Assembly: GCF_030272615.1 (NCBI RefSeq)
Contig: NC_081414.1
Span: forward strand, 521,858,185-521,922,184
From: Cryptomeria japonica
Lineage: Eukaryota; Streptophyta; Pinopsida; Cupressales; Cupressaceae
Direction of reading: 5' to 3'
DNA: 64,000 nt
Of this stretch, positions 1 through 11,090 are shown piece after piece; the stretch's first letter is position 1; every line of letters begins with the position of its first letter. Under the pieces are notes generated by a model. It saw nothing but the letters and a program-made list of their open reading frames with translations, had not been told where the DNA came from and ran no database searches. The position numbers were made by a program, and so were the translations under genes.

Positions 1-376
1 CAAGAAGAACCGATTTCTGCACCTAGTGTGGAAATAACGGAACTGGTAAACTAAGCATCATAAAAGATTAGGGGGAGCAAATGGTGAAACACTATGAACC
101 CCCAATTTACACCAGTAAAAGACCTTAACTGATATGTGATACCTGTCATTTGGTAGAAGACCAGAAACGGTAACAGGCAAATTAGGGTTTATGCCCTAAT
201 GGTGGAGCATTTATTACGATAGGTGAGGAATATGTTAAAAAAGAATTTTCAAATCATTTCTCACTATCATTTTTCAAGCGAAGAATTTTTTCAAGTGCAA
301 AGCAAAGAAAAAGTGATTTGTGTTGTGATTCAAAGAAATCTCAAAACCCTAAAGAAGATTCAGAAGCAAATTTCAA

Positions 377-3352
377 ATGGTCAAAAGAAGAACTCAAAGT
401 GGTGATTCAACAACTGATGAAGTGGAAGGTGAAGTGGAATTTGAAAGCCCTAAATTCTTGATTTCTGAAAGGTATTTCTTGAGTTTTCTATTTTATCATT
501 GCTTCCACATCTCATGATAGTTCTAGTGCAACTGTTGATTTTATGGATTTCTTACAACGAAAGTTGAAATATAATGCCTTGTCTCAAGTACTGGCTGGTG
601 TTATAGTAGAAGAAGGGATTTCAGATTACATAGACTACAAGATCAAAGACCTAAGGTCTCTTGTGATCCATTCTTAGCTAGGTCTATTTTGTGGGAAGGA
701 TAAAAAGATCAAACCAGAGTATAGCATTTTGGAGAAGAAGAAACTTCACAATGCGGTTTACTTCCTAGAGGATTTCATAGATGACCACATTAGAATCATT
801 CTAAGAAGAGTTCAAGGTGACAAGATGTACCTAGAGTGGACGCATGATATCACACCGCAAGCTATTCATGTCGTCACTAGTTTCTACAATACAAGGGAAG
901 TGCTAGCCCTAAGGAAGGTCAGCAAGATGGAAATGTCCAAGCTCACCGATTCAGTGAGTGACTCACGTGGCATGATCATCAACTCAATCAAGGATGATCT
1001 AGTCAAGTATGCCTACATGGTGATAGGCTACCGAACGTTCTCTGCAAGCAGAATTAATTATGTCTCTGCTGCAATGGGAAATGCCGCTTACCGGATGATC
1101 AAAGAAGATGCATCATTTGATCTGAGAACCTGTATGCAAAGACAACTTATGTTGAATCTTAAGTCAATCAAACAGGATAATGCACTAAGATTCAAGTTTG
1201 GACAACTACTGATAGGGTTATTCTTCTACTTCCAAGGTTATTTCCCAGGAGTTAGAGATATTCAGTGGTTTGTCAACCAACCAGTTACTAGGTAGATCAA
1301 AGAGAGCCTACAAGTAGTTGGAACCGGTTACCCTGAAGTTCTGAACAAGTACTTTGATAAGTTCAAGCACAAGATGAGCCAAAGGATAAGGATATTCGGT
1401 GACATTGTCAATAAATATGAAGATGATATCTGCTTTATCATCAATGTGGATGAATGCATAATGGAGGGCGTTGAGCCTAGATAGGAAGAAGTAGAGCCTA
1501 TGGGCTATGAGGTGATGTATGATATGTTGGATGGGTATGCTTCTACCCTAATCACCTCACCCCTTGATCCTAAGGCAAAGAGAACTGGCACCTATCTGGA
1601 AAGGGTTGCACCAGTTGTAGAACCTCTTGAAAAGAAAGGAAAGGCAGTGCCTTTGGCATCGGCATCGATTACTCCAGCCAGTCCCAAAGTGACCAAGTGG
1701 TCACCTGCAAAGAAGAAACCAAAAGTGGCACCTACCAAAGTCTTCGAGAGGAAGAGGAAGACAAGGAGTAACTCACTGGACTCAAAAGAAACTATGTCTG
1801 AGGAAAAACCCAAGAAGACAAGACAAGCAAAGAAAAAGACAAAGAATGAACTGGCATCATCGGCACTGGTAAATATTGACATTTCTTCCTACAAACCTTT
1901 GACACATTGTCAAAGAATTATCAAAAATATTAGGAGAAAAGTGTTGAATGATCTGATTGATTGTTTTGATGATTTCAATGATGATGAAAAGGAAGTAGTT
2001 GAACAAGAAATCATTAAGTATTTATGTGCTAATGATCGGTAGCCTTCAAAAATTAGATCTGAGACACCGGATTCTTTGCATAATTCTTTAGACAATAAAT
2101 GGCACATTGCCATAGAAAAGGAACAGGAAATGAGAGAGAAAATTTTTGCTCAACATTTTCCTGATGTATCAAATTCATAACTTTTTGAAGTTATGAATAA
2201 ATACAAAGGCCTCTTCTTCATGAGAAGAAGAAGACTCTTGTTACTGGAAGGAAAGAGTCAAGAAGTGATCAAGAATACACACACTCTTGCTCAAGAAGCT
2301 CTTAAGATGCATCAAGTGGCTGAATCCAACAGGAAGGCTGAGCAAGAACCAACAATAACAAAACCAGATGAAGTGTTTGATAATGAAGAAAACCCGGTTA
2401 CTGAACCTACAGACACTATTGATGTCGATGCTCTGGATGTAGAGAATGTTGCTCAGGGTACACCATCAGAAGCAACAAGACAGGAGAAGTAGGTAGAATA
2501 GGTAGAAAAGAAAGCGAAAGTAGAGGAGGATAAAGAAGAGGAGAAGAGAAAGGAAGCGGAGAAGGAGGAAAAGAAGGATGAAGAGGAGAAGAGGAAAAAG
2601 GAAGAGGAGAAGAAGAAGAAGGATGAAGAGGAGAAGAAGAAGAAGGATGAAGAGGAGAAGAAGAAGGATGAAGAGGAGTAGAAGAAGAAGAAGGATGAAG
2701 AGGAGAAGAAGAAGAAGGATGAAGAGGAGAAGAAGAAGAATGAAGAAGAAAAGAAGTGGAAAGATGAAGAAAAGAAAAAGGAAGAGGAGAAGAAGCAGCA
2801 GGAAGAGGAGCAAAAGAAAAAGGACGAAGAAGAAGAGAAGTAGAGGAAAGAAGAGAAAAGGAAAACAGAAGAAGAGGAAAAGAAAAAGATAGAAGAGGAA
2901 AAGTTAAGAGCTACAGAGAAAGAAAAGCGGCAAAAAGCACTCAGATGGAGACTCCAAAGGCAACCGGTAGTCAAGCCAAACCGGATGACCTCACCAATCC
3001 AATTGACCTCCAGTCTGCAAATGAAATGGAGATGCTATAGAGCATTAAGGTTGCTCAAGAATGCCTTAAAGTGTTAAGGAGGAAGAAGGAGCAAGATGTG
3101 ATCCAAGCTATGGTGGACACTCTTACCAATTTGTTACCCAGCACAAACCTCCCCAGTACTGATTCATCATTGGCACAATTGAAGCTCCTATGCACCGTAG
3201 TGGATGATCAAGTGTAGAGCCTAGAAGAGGTAGCAGAGGAAAATGTCAAGAAAGAGCATCAAAAGGCTCTCAACATTGCCCTAATGAAGAAGCTTAATGA
3301 GCTCCGGTCCGAACTACAAAAATCTCAAAAAGACAAGGAATGTTCTAGATGA
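377..3352 (+). pseudogene. Giant ORF2 of element E1, interrupted by TAG stops and frameshifts
   Basis: A single degenerate reading frame. The likely start is the ATG at 377. A frameshift or removed intron near 470-505 leads into the main frame (starting DSSSATVDFMDFLQRK), which runs to about 2940 and then shifts frame once more. In-frame stops are TAG at 675, 1293, 1482, 2040, 2490, 2499, 2679 and 2841, plus one TAA at 2178. Two more TAGs follow after the second shift. The part at 729-1295 (DDHIRIILRRVQGDK, MVIGYRTFSASRINYV, FKFGQLLIGLF) aligns by eye with E3 ORF2 (IRIVLSRVHGSF, MILGYKATHANRLNTV, FRFGNLLVCLM). Next come a basic Pro/Lys-rich section at 1680-1850 that may be a nuclear localisation signal, then a Lys/Glu repeat and a coiled-coil-like tail. 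It has no recognised enzyme motif. Function is unknown. Confidence 0.7.
2520..2900 (+). repeat. Purine-only Lys/Glu coding minisatellite
   Basis: Tandem units of about 21-27 bp of the form GAAGAGGAGAAGAAGAAG give protein units such as KKKKDEEE inside the E1 ORF. Unit length is always a multiple of three, so the frame survives copy-number change. The strand is nearly pure A/G. The long opposite-strand and off-frame ORFs here are artefacts of this composition. Confidence 0.85.
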
Positions 3353-4061
3353 GGGGAATCTACTATTGAGTAAGATTTGTCAACCCCATCTCTTCTGTGA
3401 TGATGTGCTTGTACAGAAGAAAAAGCTACAAACTAACTTGCAGTTATAAATGAGCACCTTCAAGCCACCATATGACTCTCTTACAGCTTATGGGCAAATC
3501 GTTCACCAGTTTCATATCCAGTCTACCAAAATAGAGTTGGAAATCAGCAACCAGACTCGAGATTATCAGGAACTCCAACTAGTTCTACTCCCATGCCTAT
3601 AGATACTTCAAAAATGTTATCTCAATCTGGATGCCTTAATGGTGACTCAAGAGATGAGCACAATAGATGCCATGGAAGAATAGGTCTCCCAAATGTAGAC
3701 AAAGAAAGAAGTGGCTACCTCCCTACTTGAGTCCTGGTCCTTATCTATGAAACAATTTTTGCAGGACTTCAAATCAGTTTTTGACAAGTTTTACTCCTTA
3801 TTGTCATAAACTCTTATTCTTTTAAATACTAATGAAACAGGGGTTGGTCTGTAATATTGTTGTCATTTATGGAAAAGGGGGAGAATTATAAATTTTGAAT
3901 GTTTTGATGTATACTTTCATGTTATTTCTGTTAAGTAGTATATATTGTAGTTTTTGCAAAAGAGATAGTGTATATGCTTAGGGGGAGTAATTTTGATTAT
4001 GGCATATTTTAGTTGTAAAACACTTAGATGTCAAAATTTCCTAAGTGTTGCCATCAATGCC
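3353..4061 (+). other. E1 3' region between giant ORF and LTR
   Basis: Remnant C-terminal coding sequence can be followed to about 3807 (for example ATSLLESWSLSMKQFLQDF) with more TAG stops. It is followed by T-rich untranslated DNA containing two GGGGGA purine runs (3878-3892 and 3980-3986). No other gene is seen. Confidence 0.5.
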
Positions 4062-4073
4062 AAAGGGGGAGAT
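4062..4073 (+). other. Polypurine tract of E1
   Basis: AAAGGGGGAGAT lies directly before the LTR start TGTTGGCAT. This is the expected plus-strand priming site. The same tract, in the same CATCAATGCCAAAGGG context, precedes the 3' LTR of E3 at 41495-41506. Confidence 0.85.
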
Positions 4074-4788
4074 TGTTGGCATTTTTGATGATTATGTTGT
4101 GATTGTCATTGATGGACACACTTGCATTGAGATCACTATTATATGTATGAGTTATGCTCAACTGACAATTGTTCCCAACTAGTATGATGCACTATAGTCC
4201 TTAGACTATTGGTGTTTTGCAGAAAATGATTACCGATCTGAAGTGGTATGTTGACCCCAAGCAGTTTAAGGATCTCAAGCAGTATGAAGGATCAAAGTGA
4301 CAAAACACATATTTCACAAGTTTGAAGCCATTAACCGGGTAGGCCCAAAATCCTTTTGTAAATCCTCTAACAAGGTGGTTCACATTTGTGGATCTAAAAT
4401 CCTCTAGCAAGGTAGTCTTTAAATGGACTTATCTCCTAACAAAGATTGAGATTCATAACAGGATCTATTCTAGTAAAGAACATTGTATGACTTTAACCGG
4501 TCTAACCTTAACCGATCTGGTTCCTATTCTGTAGATAGTTACTTGTGAGTTCCATCTCACCGTGGTTTTTCCCATTTGGGTTTCCATGTCAAAATCTCTT
4601 GTGTTATGGTGTTTGTGCTTATGTGGGTGAATGCATTATTTTCTATTTGGTTTGCATGTGTGCTAACCGGTTTGTCTGCTAAACTATTTTATCGGTTTAC
4701 TGTTAGTCTAGAAAAGTGTTTAAGTACATTGATTTTTGGCATACTAATTCACCCCCCGCTCTTAGTATTCATCACTGGATTCCTAACA
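4074..4788 (+). repeat. 3' LTR of E1
   Basis: It starts TGTTGGCATTTTTGATG after the polypurine tract and ends TTCACCCCCCGCTCTTAG...CCTAACA. The C-rich TTCACCCCCC...CTCTNAG block near the 3' end is shared with the other copia-like LTRs in this window. About 715 bp. The downstream duplication (next entry) makes the outer edge a little uncertain. Confidence 0.75.
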
Positions 4789-5104
4789 GGATTTGTTCTA
4801 GTGAAGAATGTTGTAAGGCCTTAACCATTATGACCTTAACCTGTCTAGTTACTATTTTGTAGATAGTTGACTTGTGAGTTTTACTCACCATGGTTTTTCC
4901 CATTTGGGTTTCCACATCAAAACATCTTGTGTTATGGTGATTATGCTTCTATGGGTGAATTCTTTATTTTCTATTTGGCTTGTTTGTGTTTTAATTGTTA
5001 TATTGTTTAATCTGCTACATTGGTCTATAGTTAAATTGCTTAAGAGTTTGTTTAAGTTTTTTGGGTATACTAATTCACCTCCCCCCCTCTTAGTATTCAT
5101 CACG
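4457..5104 (+). repeat. Tandem duplication of the E1 LTR 3' half
   Basis: Two direct copies with a period of 328 bp: 4457-4784 and 4785-5104. Both open AACAGGATYTRTTCTAGTRAAG. Both contain TTTTTCCCATTTGGGTTTCCA and CTTGTGTTATGGTG, and both end TTCACC(C)n...CTTAGTATTCATCAC. The copies have clearly diverged, so the duplication is old. The AACAGG at both starts suggests slippage or unequal exchange at the LTR end. Confidence 0.8.
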
Positions 5105-5105
5105 A

Positions 5106-5445
5106 AGTCTAGAGGAGGATGTTTCTAGACGATATGTCGAGCGAGAGGCTTATCGTATAGACTATGGTGCATTAGAGACTAAGAGGGATCATGTCTAGAG
5201 GGAGAGAGATGAGGTAGTCAAATGGTCATAGATCATTCAAGCTACCTATGATCATTACTTTGCTTCGAGTACTGAAGCATGGATTCAGTCTAACAGACTT
5301 TACTACACTGCACAGGAGGCTTTTTATTACAAACAACTTTATTATGACATTGTACCTGAGGGATAGAGAGCTCCTATTTTTAGTGTTGTTAGAGGTCATT
5401 CTATTTCTAGTAGGACTTCCACATGAAGGACCAGCAGTGGTGGTG
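5106..5445 (+). pseudogene. Unclassified coding relic
   Basis: A frame starting SLEEDVSRRYVEREAYRIDY and running through YYTAQEAFYYKQLYYD and APIFSVVRGHS reads like real protein, but it has three TAG and then TGA stops. It begins immediately at the end of the duplicated LTR, so the LTR copy probably interrupts or abuts it. I do not recognise the family. A retroelement gag or C-terminal region is possible. Confidence 0.4.
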
Positions 5446-8159
5446 TTATGTGACCACCTTGACATCCTGGGTTAGGATCTAGTGGACAAGATCCACCTAC
5501 TAACAGAGGCAGTGTTGGTTGAGACATTTTGATCATGTTATCTGAGCCTTCAGGCTTGTTTATTGTATTCATACACATTATCATTTTTGAGTTATATATA
5601 TGATATGCATTTTTTTGGCGGTGATCTATTATGCTTTGTTTTCCATGTATGCTTATATGATACAATGAGCTATATGATGTATGTCTATATGATTCTATAT
5701 AATTCATGAATGTTTTATGAATGCATTGGTTACTACATGATTTATGAATGATGTTTAATGAATGCAATCAGTACTACATGTATGCACTTTTGACTAATGT
5801 TTATGAATGCAATTTGTTTCTATGTGAATGCATGTTTTTATATGATAATGCCAAAATGAATTTTTAACTTAGATGCACCTTGAAGAAATGTTAGTAAGTT
5901 GAAAGAGAGAAGAGATTCATGAAATAAATAATGTTAGAAAGAATATGATTTAGAGAGAAGATGAGAAATCAACAAACTATCAAGAAACAGATGAGAATGA
6001 AATTGAATGAATCATGAACCTGTGTCATTTATTTTATTGTGCAATATATATTCATCACTGAGCCTTATTATTGAACAATGAAGCTTAGAACATCAAGGTA
6101 TAAGGAACCAAGATGTTAAGATATCTCATTGAAGAAACAAACACATAGCAGACAAGGAGTGAACCCCTCCATTCTAGAAAATACACTAGGGGTCAAGGTA
6201 TGTGTGGCATTCAATAGTTGAATGCTCCTATCACAGACACCCACTAGAGTAATTTCTCTATAACTTCATCGGTTCACACCACAAACAGCAAACAAAGAAA
6301 AAGATAATGCCCATCATGGCTCCTCTAGTCACTTGTGGACATCCCTGAGTAGCATAGGAACATAATCTGTTGCCAAATGATAAAAGATAAAGATTGATCT
6401 GGACAAAATTAAGTAGCTATACTAACCTTGTGCCTTTGTTCTTAGTTGCTTGATGTGATGGTTGATAATGTGTGATCTCAGAAAGTTATGGACCCTGTTT
6501 AAGACTGACTTCTCTGATTTTGAGTGTATTCTCTTTTGTTTAAGACAAGATAGTGATCACTTGATATGGATATGATACAAATGATAAGATAGTTTGATCG
6601 GTTGATTGTAGATATTTGACTGGATAGTTGTATCCTTTGTTAACTTTGTGTGAAGCATTTGCTCAATATCTGCTAGGGTATTTGTTTCTCACAAGACATT
6701 TTATTGCAAGTTTTTTGATTGATTGATTTTTTATTTTTAGTTCTTTTCGAAGAGCTTTTTTGATGTTTTTGGATTATGTAGATCAGTATTTGAATGTTTT
6801 TTGATTGATTTTTTTCAGGACATTATATTTGAATGTTTTTGGATTTTTTCAAGATCGTATTTGAATGTTTTGGATTTTTAAGTTTTTCAGTGTTTTTGGA
6901 TTTTGAAGCTTTTCAATATTTTTGGATTTTGAAGGACTTTTTACAATGTTTAGTATTTTTTCAGGACTTTATATGATTTTTTAGGATTTTTTCAAGACTT
7001 TATATTATTTTTAAGGATTTTTTCAAGACTTTATATAATTTTTAGGATTTTTTCAGTTATGCCCCTAGTATGCAAACCTATATCACATGATGATCTATAG
7101 AATGTATGTGGAGATAATAAATTTTTGACAGGAACTATGTTAATGTAATATGCATGATGAAGATACATTTCCTATTCTAACTAGGTTGATTGTGTTTGTT
7201 GTAGAATTTGTAATACGCCAATTGAATTGGAGGTACAAAACATTTCATAGATAAGCGGTCAATCGATCCCTAAGGTCCTTTGGAACATCCAAATCAACAT
7301 ACTTAGTGACTAGGATCTACAAATGGAGACGCGGAAAACTCCCCCATTGGTTCTTGAAACTTTGATATTCTTTTGCCCATGTGTGTGCAAATGAGTTAAT
7401 TCCCACTCTTGTGTTCACTAAAGATCCTTAGCATCCTATATGACTAGCTACGTGAATTATGCTGACTTCAAAAGAATCTCAAATAGAGCCTCATTGCTAG
7501 CTAGCTTTAAGAGCTCCGATGAGGTTATAGACTATAATTTCTCAAATATTTCTCCATTGCCAGCAAGCATTCATAGCCCTGATGGAGTTACTCACATGTT
7601 CCCCATAGTCAAGATTTTTGTTGCACTTGCATGCATGATATTTTAGTTATATGTCATTGCCCTTTTGCCTTAAGATGAATATTCGGCATAGCTCTTTTCC
7701 TTTTATTATTTTCTTGCCTTGACTTGTAAGTAATGAAACCTACTTGGGTGTGACAATTATAGCAGCATTGAAGTTGAATTTTAGATTTTTCACTAGTCAT
7801 ATGATCAACTAGGTGTCTTGAATGAATTACAGATTTATTATTTTTGAGGTATAGTAATTGATAGATTTTGGGTTAACAAGTCTCAAATAGTGAAATCACT
7901 ACCCAACCATAAGTAAAGCATCGTCACAGGGTACTGATGAAAATCAATGACCGTAGGATCTCAAAGAATTCATGTCCAAATATCTAAGAAAGGAAATGAC
8001 CCTTGCTTCTCTTAAATGCAATAGATAGTCAACTTGGACAGTTGCCTTGTTTTGTTGATGTTGCTATATGAAAATCAATATGATGTGATTAGAAAGAAGC
8101 TATATGTGATGAAGTTCTTTGAATAAAATGATATGCAATGCGGAAAGTAAAACCTAAAC
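5446..8159. other. Non-coding AT-rich stretch downstream of the Tat pol
   Basis: No supported gene. Most of it probably belongs to the 3' end (spacer and LTR) of the minus-strand Tat element, but I could not find LTR boundaries. CTCCCCC at 7346-7352 is a candidate minus-strand polypurine tract. The region 6700-7060 is T-rich and locally repetitive. Confidence 0.4.
6940..7056. repeat. T-rich minisatellite
   Basis: Three to four imperfect tandem units of about 32 bp containing AGGATTTTTTCAAGACTTTA. Looser copies of GGATTTT(GAAG)TTTTTCA extend back to about 6770. Confidence 0.65.
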
Positions 8160-8165
8160 TAACCT

Positions 8166-9300
8166 AGCCCTCAGGTATAATATCATTTAAGGTGCATGTT
8201 GTTCATAGGGTCAAAGAGTGGATCTCCCTCCATGGTAGCCAAATTGTATGCTCTATTGCCTATAACCCTTGTTATGATGAAATGACCTAGCCAGTTAGGT
8301 TCAAACTTCCCTGGCTTTTCTCATTCTGCTAGATTCCTTTGGTTCTCTTTGAGAACTACATCCCCCACTTTGAAATTTCCTGGGTGGACTCGTTTATTAT
8401 AACTCTGTCTTATTCTATTTTGATAACCTTGTAGATGATTGGAAGCAGTTTGTCTCTTTTCATCAAGCATTTCTAGCTCTTGTAATCTTGTCACCTGATA
8501 GTCTTCCTCTAATATGATGTTTTGTAAGGAGACTCTTAGAGATGGTATTTTTATTTCAATAGGGAGTATTGCTTTTGTACCATATACCAAGGAATATGGT
8601 GTTTCTTCTATAGGGGTGAGTACTCCTATTCTATAAGCCCAAAGAGTGGGATTTAACTGGAGATGCCAATCTTGTCCTATGTCAGTGACAAATTTCTTAA
8701 GGATCTTCAATATTGTCTTATTGGTCACCTATGCTTTTCCATTGCTTTGCGGATAATATGGTGTTGCAAATCTCTGTTGTATTCAAAATTTGTCACACAA
8801 TTCTTTCACTTCTTGATTTTTGAATGGATGACCATTATCTATTACAAAGCACATTGGAATCCCATATCTACAGATAATATAATTGAGAATGAATTTTTCT
8901 ATTTGCTTTCCAATGGTGTATGTAAGAGGAATTGCCTCGACCCATTTGGTAAAGTCCTCAGTAGTTGTTAAGATGAACATGTGCCCGTTAGAAGAAGTAA
9001 GATTGATTTTACCTACTAGATCTAATCCCCATTGTGAAAATGGCCATGGTGATATAATCGGTTGAAGATCTTGTGTTGGTGCATGAATGAGATCTCCATA
9101 CATTTGACACTGCTTGCATTTTTGCTCATATTTATAGGCATCTTTTTCCATAGTTGGCTAGTAATAACCTATTCTTAGCAATTTCTTTGACAATGGTGGA
9201 CCACTTTGATGTGCCCCACAAATTCCATCATGGACTTCCTTTAGAATCAGTTGCGCTTAATTTTCATCAAGACATCAGAGAAGAGTTCTATCGAAGCCCT
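8166..9300 (-). pseudogene. Tat gypsy integrase (degenerate)
   Basis: In order: an N-terminal zinc-binding region (GAHQSGPPLSKKLLR, then CKQCQMYGDLIHAP), a catalytic core with Asp in WGLDLVGK and VIDNGHPF and a candidate Glu in NQEVKELCDKF, then HLQLNPTLWAYR and SYNKRVHPGNFKVGDVVL, ending EGDPLFDPMNNMHLK. The order matches gypsy integrase with its C-terminal GPF/GPY-like extension. Stops include TAG in YYW(*)PTMEKD near 9162, a TGA near 8780 and a TAG near 8733. Two sections (8321-8728 and 8783-9151) remain open. Confidence 0.85.
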
Positions 9301-9379
9301 TTCTATACAATGTACCATCTATAATAGTGTGTCTAGATGCCTAATGAATAAGAGTCTTTTTTTAATTTTTGGACAGATC

Positions 9380-9917
9380 CGATGACATGTACTGAGTGTG
9401 TAAATATGCATATATTTTATTGTACCATGGTGATTCTGGACCCACAATTACACATATATATTCTATTGAGGGAGTCTCATATGTCTGTATCATCAACTGT
9501 TCTATAATAAACTCAAACTGAGTTTCATTAGTAGACATATTTAGAAGAGATCCTATTGTAGCCATGGAATCAGCTACCTTGTTTTGTATCCTTGGAATCT
9601 GTTTGAAAGTGATTTTGTTGAAATGTTATTTGTAATCTTCTATCATTTGCTTATAAGGCAGGATTTTGTCATCTTTCATGTTGTAGTCATCATTAACTTG
9701 GTTTACAATCAGTTGCGAGTCACCAAAGACATGTAACTCTTTTATTCTCCACTGTGCAGTTGTATGAAGACCTATGAGGAGAGCTTCATATTCAGCTATA
9801 TTGTTCATGCATGGAAAATTTATCCTAAATGACTTAGGGATAGAATCACCCAGAGGGGTGATGAAAAGAATCCATGACTTGTCGATGACCCATCAAAGTA
9901 TAATTTCTACATTATAG
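9380..9917 (-). pseudogene. Second (archaeal-type) RNase H domain of Tat pol
   Basis: Reads KLYFDGSSTSHG, then NNIAEYEALLIGLHTTAQW, then LHVFGDSQLIVNQV and PRIQNKVADSMATIGS. The D...E...D pattern (FDGS, AEYEAL, GDSQL) is that of RNase HI-like domains. Sited between the gypsy RNase H and integrase, it is the hallmark extra RNase H of Tat elements. A TAG sits where Trp is expected before KLYFDGS, and frameshifts follow near 9820 and 9620. The insertion at 9923 separates it from RNase H by only a few codons. Confidence 0.8.
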
Positions 9918-10574
9918 ATGTCTGTCATGCCCAAAATTTAGGGCAAAAACGGGATGATTTTTTTTTTTAAATACTAACTAATTAACAAAGTTCGCTAACT
10001 CGACATGCACTATCATGTTTGCCATATCTATATTCGAGCTAACTCTGATACTAAACCAACTAACGAAATTAATTAAAATTTATTTGTGGAAAACTAAATG
10101 ATTTAATTTATTTTCTCATCAAACATAGACAATAGTTTAATTAAATCAAATTCATTAAAAATAGTAGATGAGGATAAAATTAATCTTCAATAAGACTATA
10201 TTGTCTAAAATTCATTTTTAAATCAATAATTAAAATAATCGATTAAAGTGTCAATTAATTTAGATAATTAATTTACATGGGCAAAATTAATTATGAGTAG
10301 CTATTAATCGATTTTTAGAAATCTAATTAAAAAAAAAAAAATTTCTAGCGTCCATTCTAACCTCAAAATGAAAGGTGCTTAAATTAATCCCTTTTAAATC
10401 CAAACTTAAAAGTAAATACTCTAATTAAATTAACTAAGGCACAATTAAGTATCTACCACACTAAATAAATTTTAAAATATAAGGTTAGGCTTTATTCGTT
10501 AAATTTTTCCCAACTTCCTATTTGTATATCATATATGGGTATTTAAATATTTGTACCTACATATAAAAACATAC

Positions 10575-10576
<2 letters not shown>

Positions 10577-10626
<50 letters not shown>
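10577..10626. repeat. (AT)n microsatellite
   Basis: About 25 uninterrupted AT dinucleotides. Confidence 0.95.
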
Positions 10627-10628
<2 letters not shown>

Positions 10629-10888
10629 CCTTCTTAAAAGATTTCCCAACTTAATAGAAAATAAGCCCTACAACCCTAATTAGGGATTTTCAATTATAAA
10701 ATGACCCTAATCTAAATGAGTTACCATTTTATTTCATTTATTTATTACCCTAGCCCTATCTGGGCTAGGGTTTAATATATATTTTTTTTTGCTTAACATT
10801 TTGATGCAGGGCTGAATCGGGGGAGATCCAATGGCGCAGAGGCGAAGAAATGGGAGGTGGGGTTTATATGATGGTGGCATGGCCATGG

Positions 10889-11090
10889 CCATCCACTGTG
10901 CATTGCATAGCGTGCGGCCCTGCCATCCACTATGCAGTGCACAATGTGCGGCACTGTCATCCACTGTGCAGTGCACAGTGTGCGGCTTCGTCATCCACTA
11001 TGCATTGCATAGTGCGCAGCTCTGTCGTCCACTATGCATTGCACAGTGCACGGCTTTCCCCACCGATCACTGTGCGATGCACAGTATTAT
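10889..11090. repeat. 34-bp tandem array, each unit carrying a 17-bp palindrome
   Basis: Units start at 10889, 10923, 10957, 10991 and 11025, with a partial unit at 11059. Each has a YCRTCCAC lead, then an inverted repeat with a one-base centre, such as ACTGTGCAGTGCACAGT (10963-10979) and ACTATGCATTGCATAGT (10997-11013), then a GTGCGGC-like tail. The two perfect versions differ by a paired change (G:C to A:T) in the stem. The array is GC-rich compared with the AT-rich surroundings. Confidence 0.9.

Larger units (their letters stand above)
1..4788 (+). mobile_element. Non-autonomous LTR retrotransposon E1 (5' end outside window)
   Basis: This is the 3' part of an LTR element. It contains one long broken ORF, a GGGGGAGA polypurine tract and a 3' LTR starting TGTTGGCAT and ending CCTAACA. 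The LTR start, the phrase before it (ATCAATGCCAAAGGGGGAGA) and the ORF match element E3 at 35667-42442, so both belong to one family. No protease, RT or integrase lies between 1 and 4073. By analogy with E3, a gag-like gene should lie just upstream of the window; bases 1-50 may be its end. The 5' LTR and target duplication cannot be seen. Confidence 0.8.

Noticed and set aside
2453-2974. Long Ser/Phe and Leu/Phe ORFs on the minus strand and a Lys/Arg ORF on the plus strand
   Set aside because: All are shadow frames of the purine-only Lys/Glu repeat, with no independent coding evidence.
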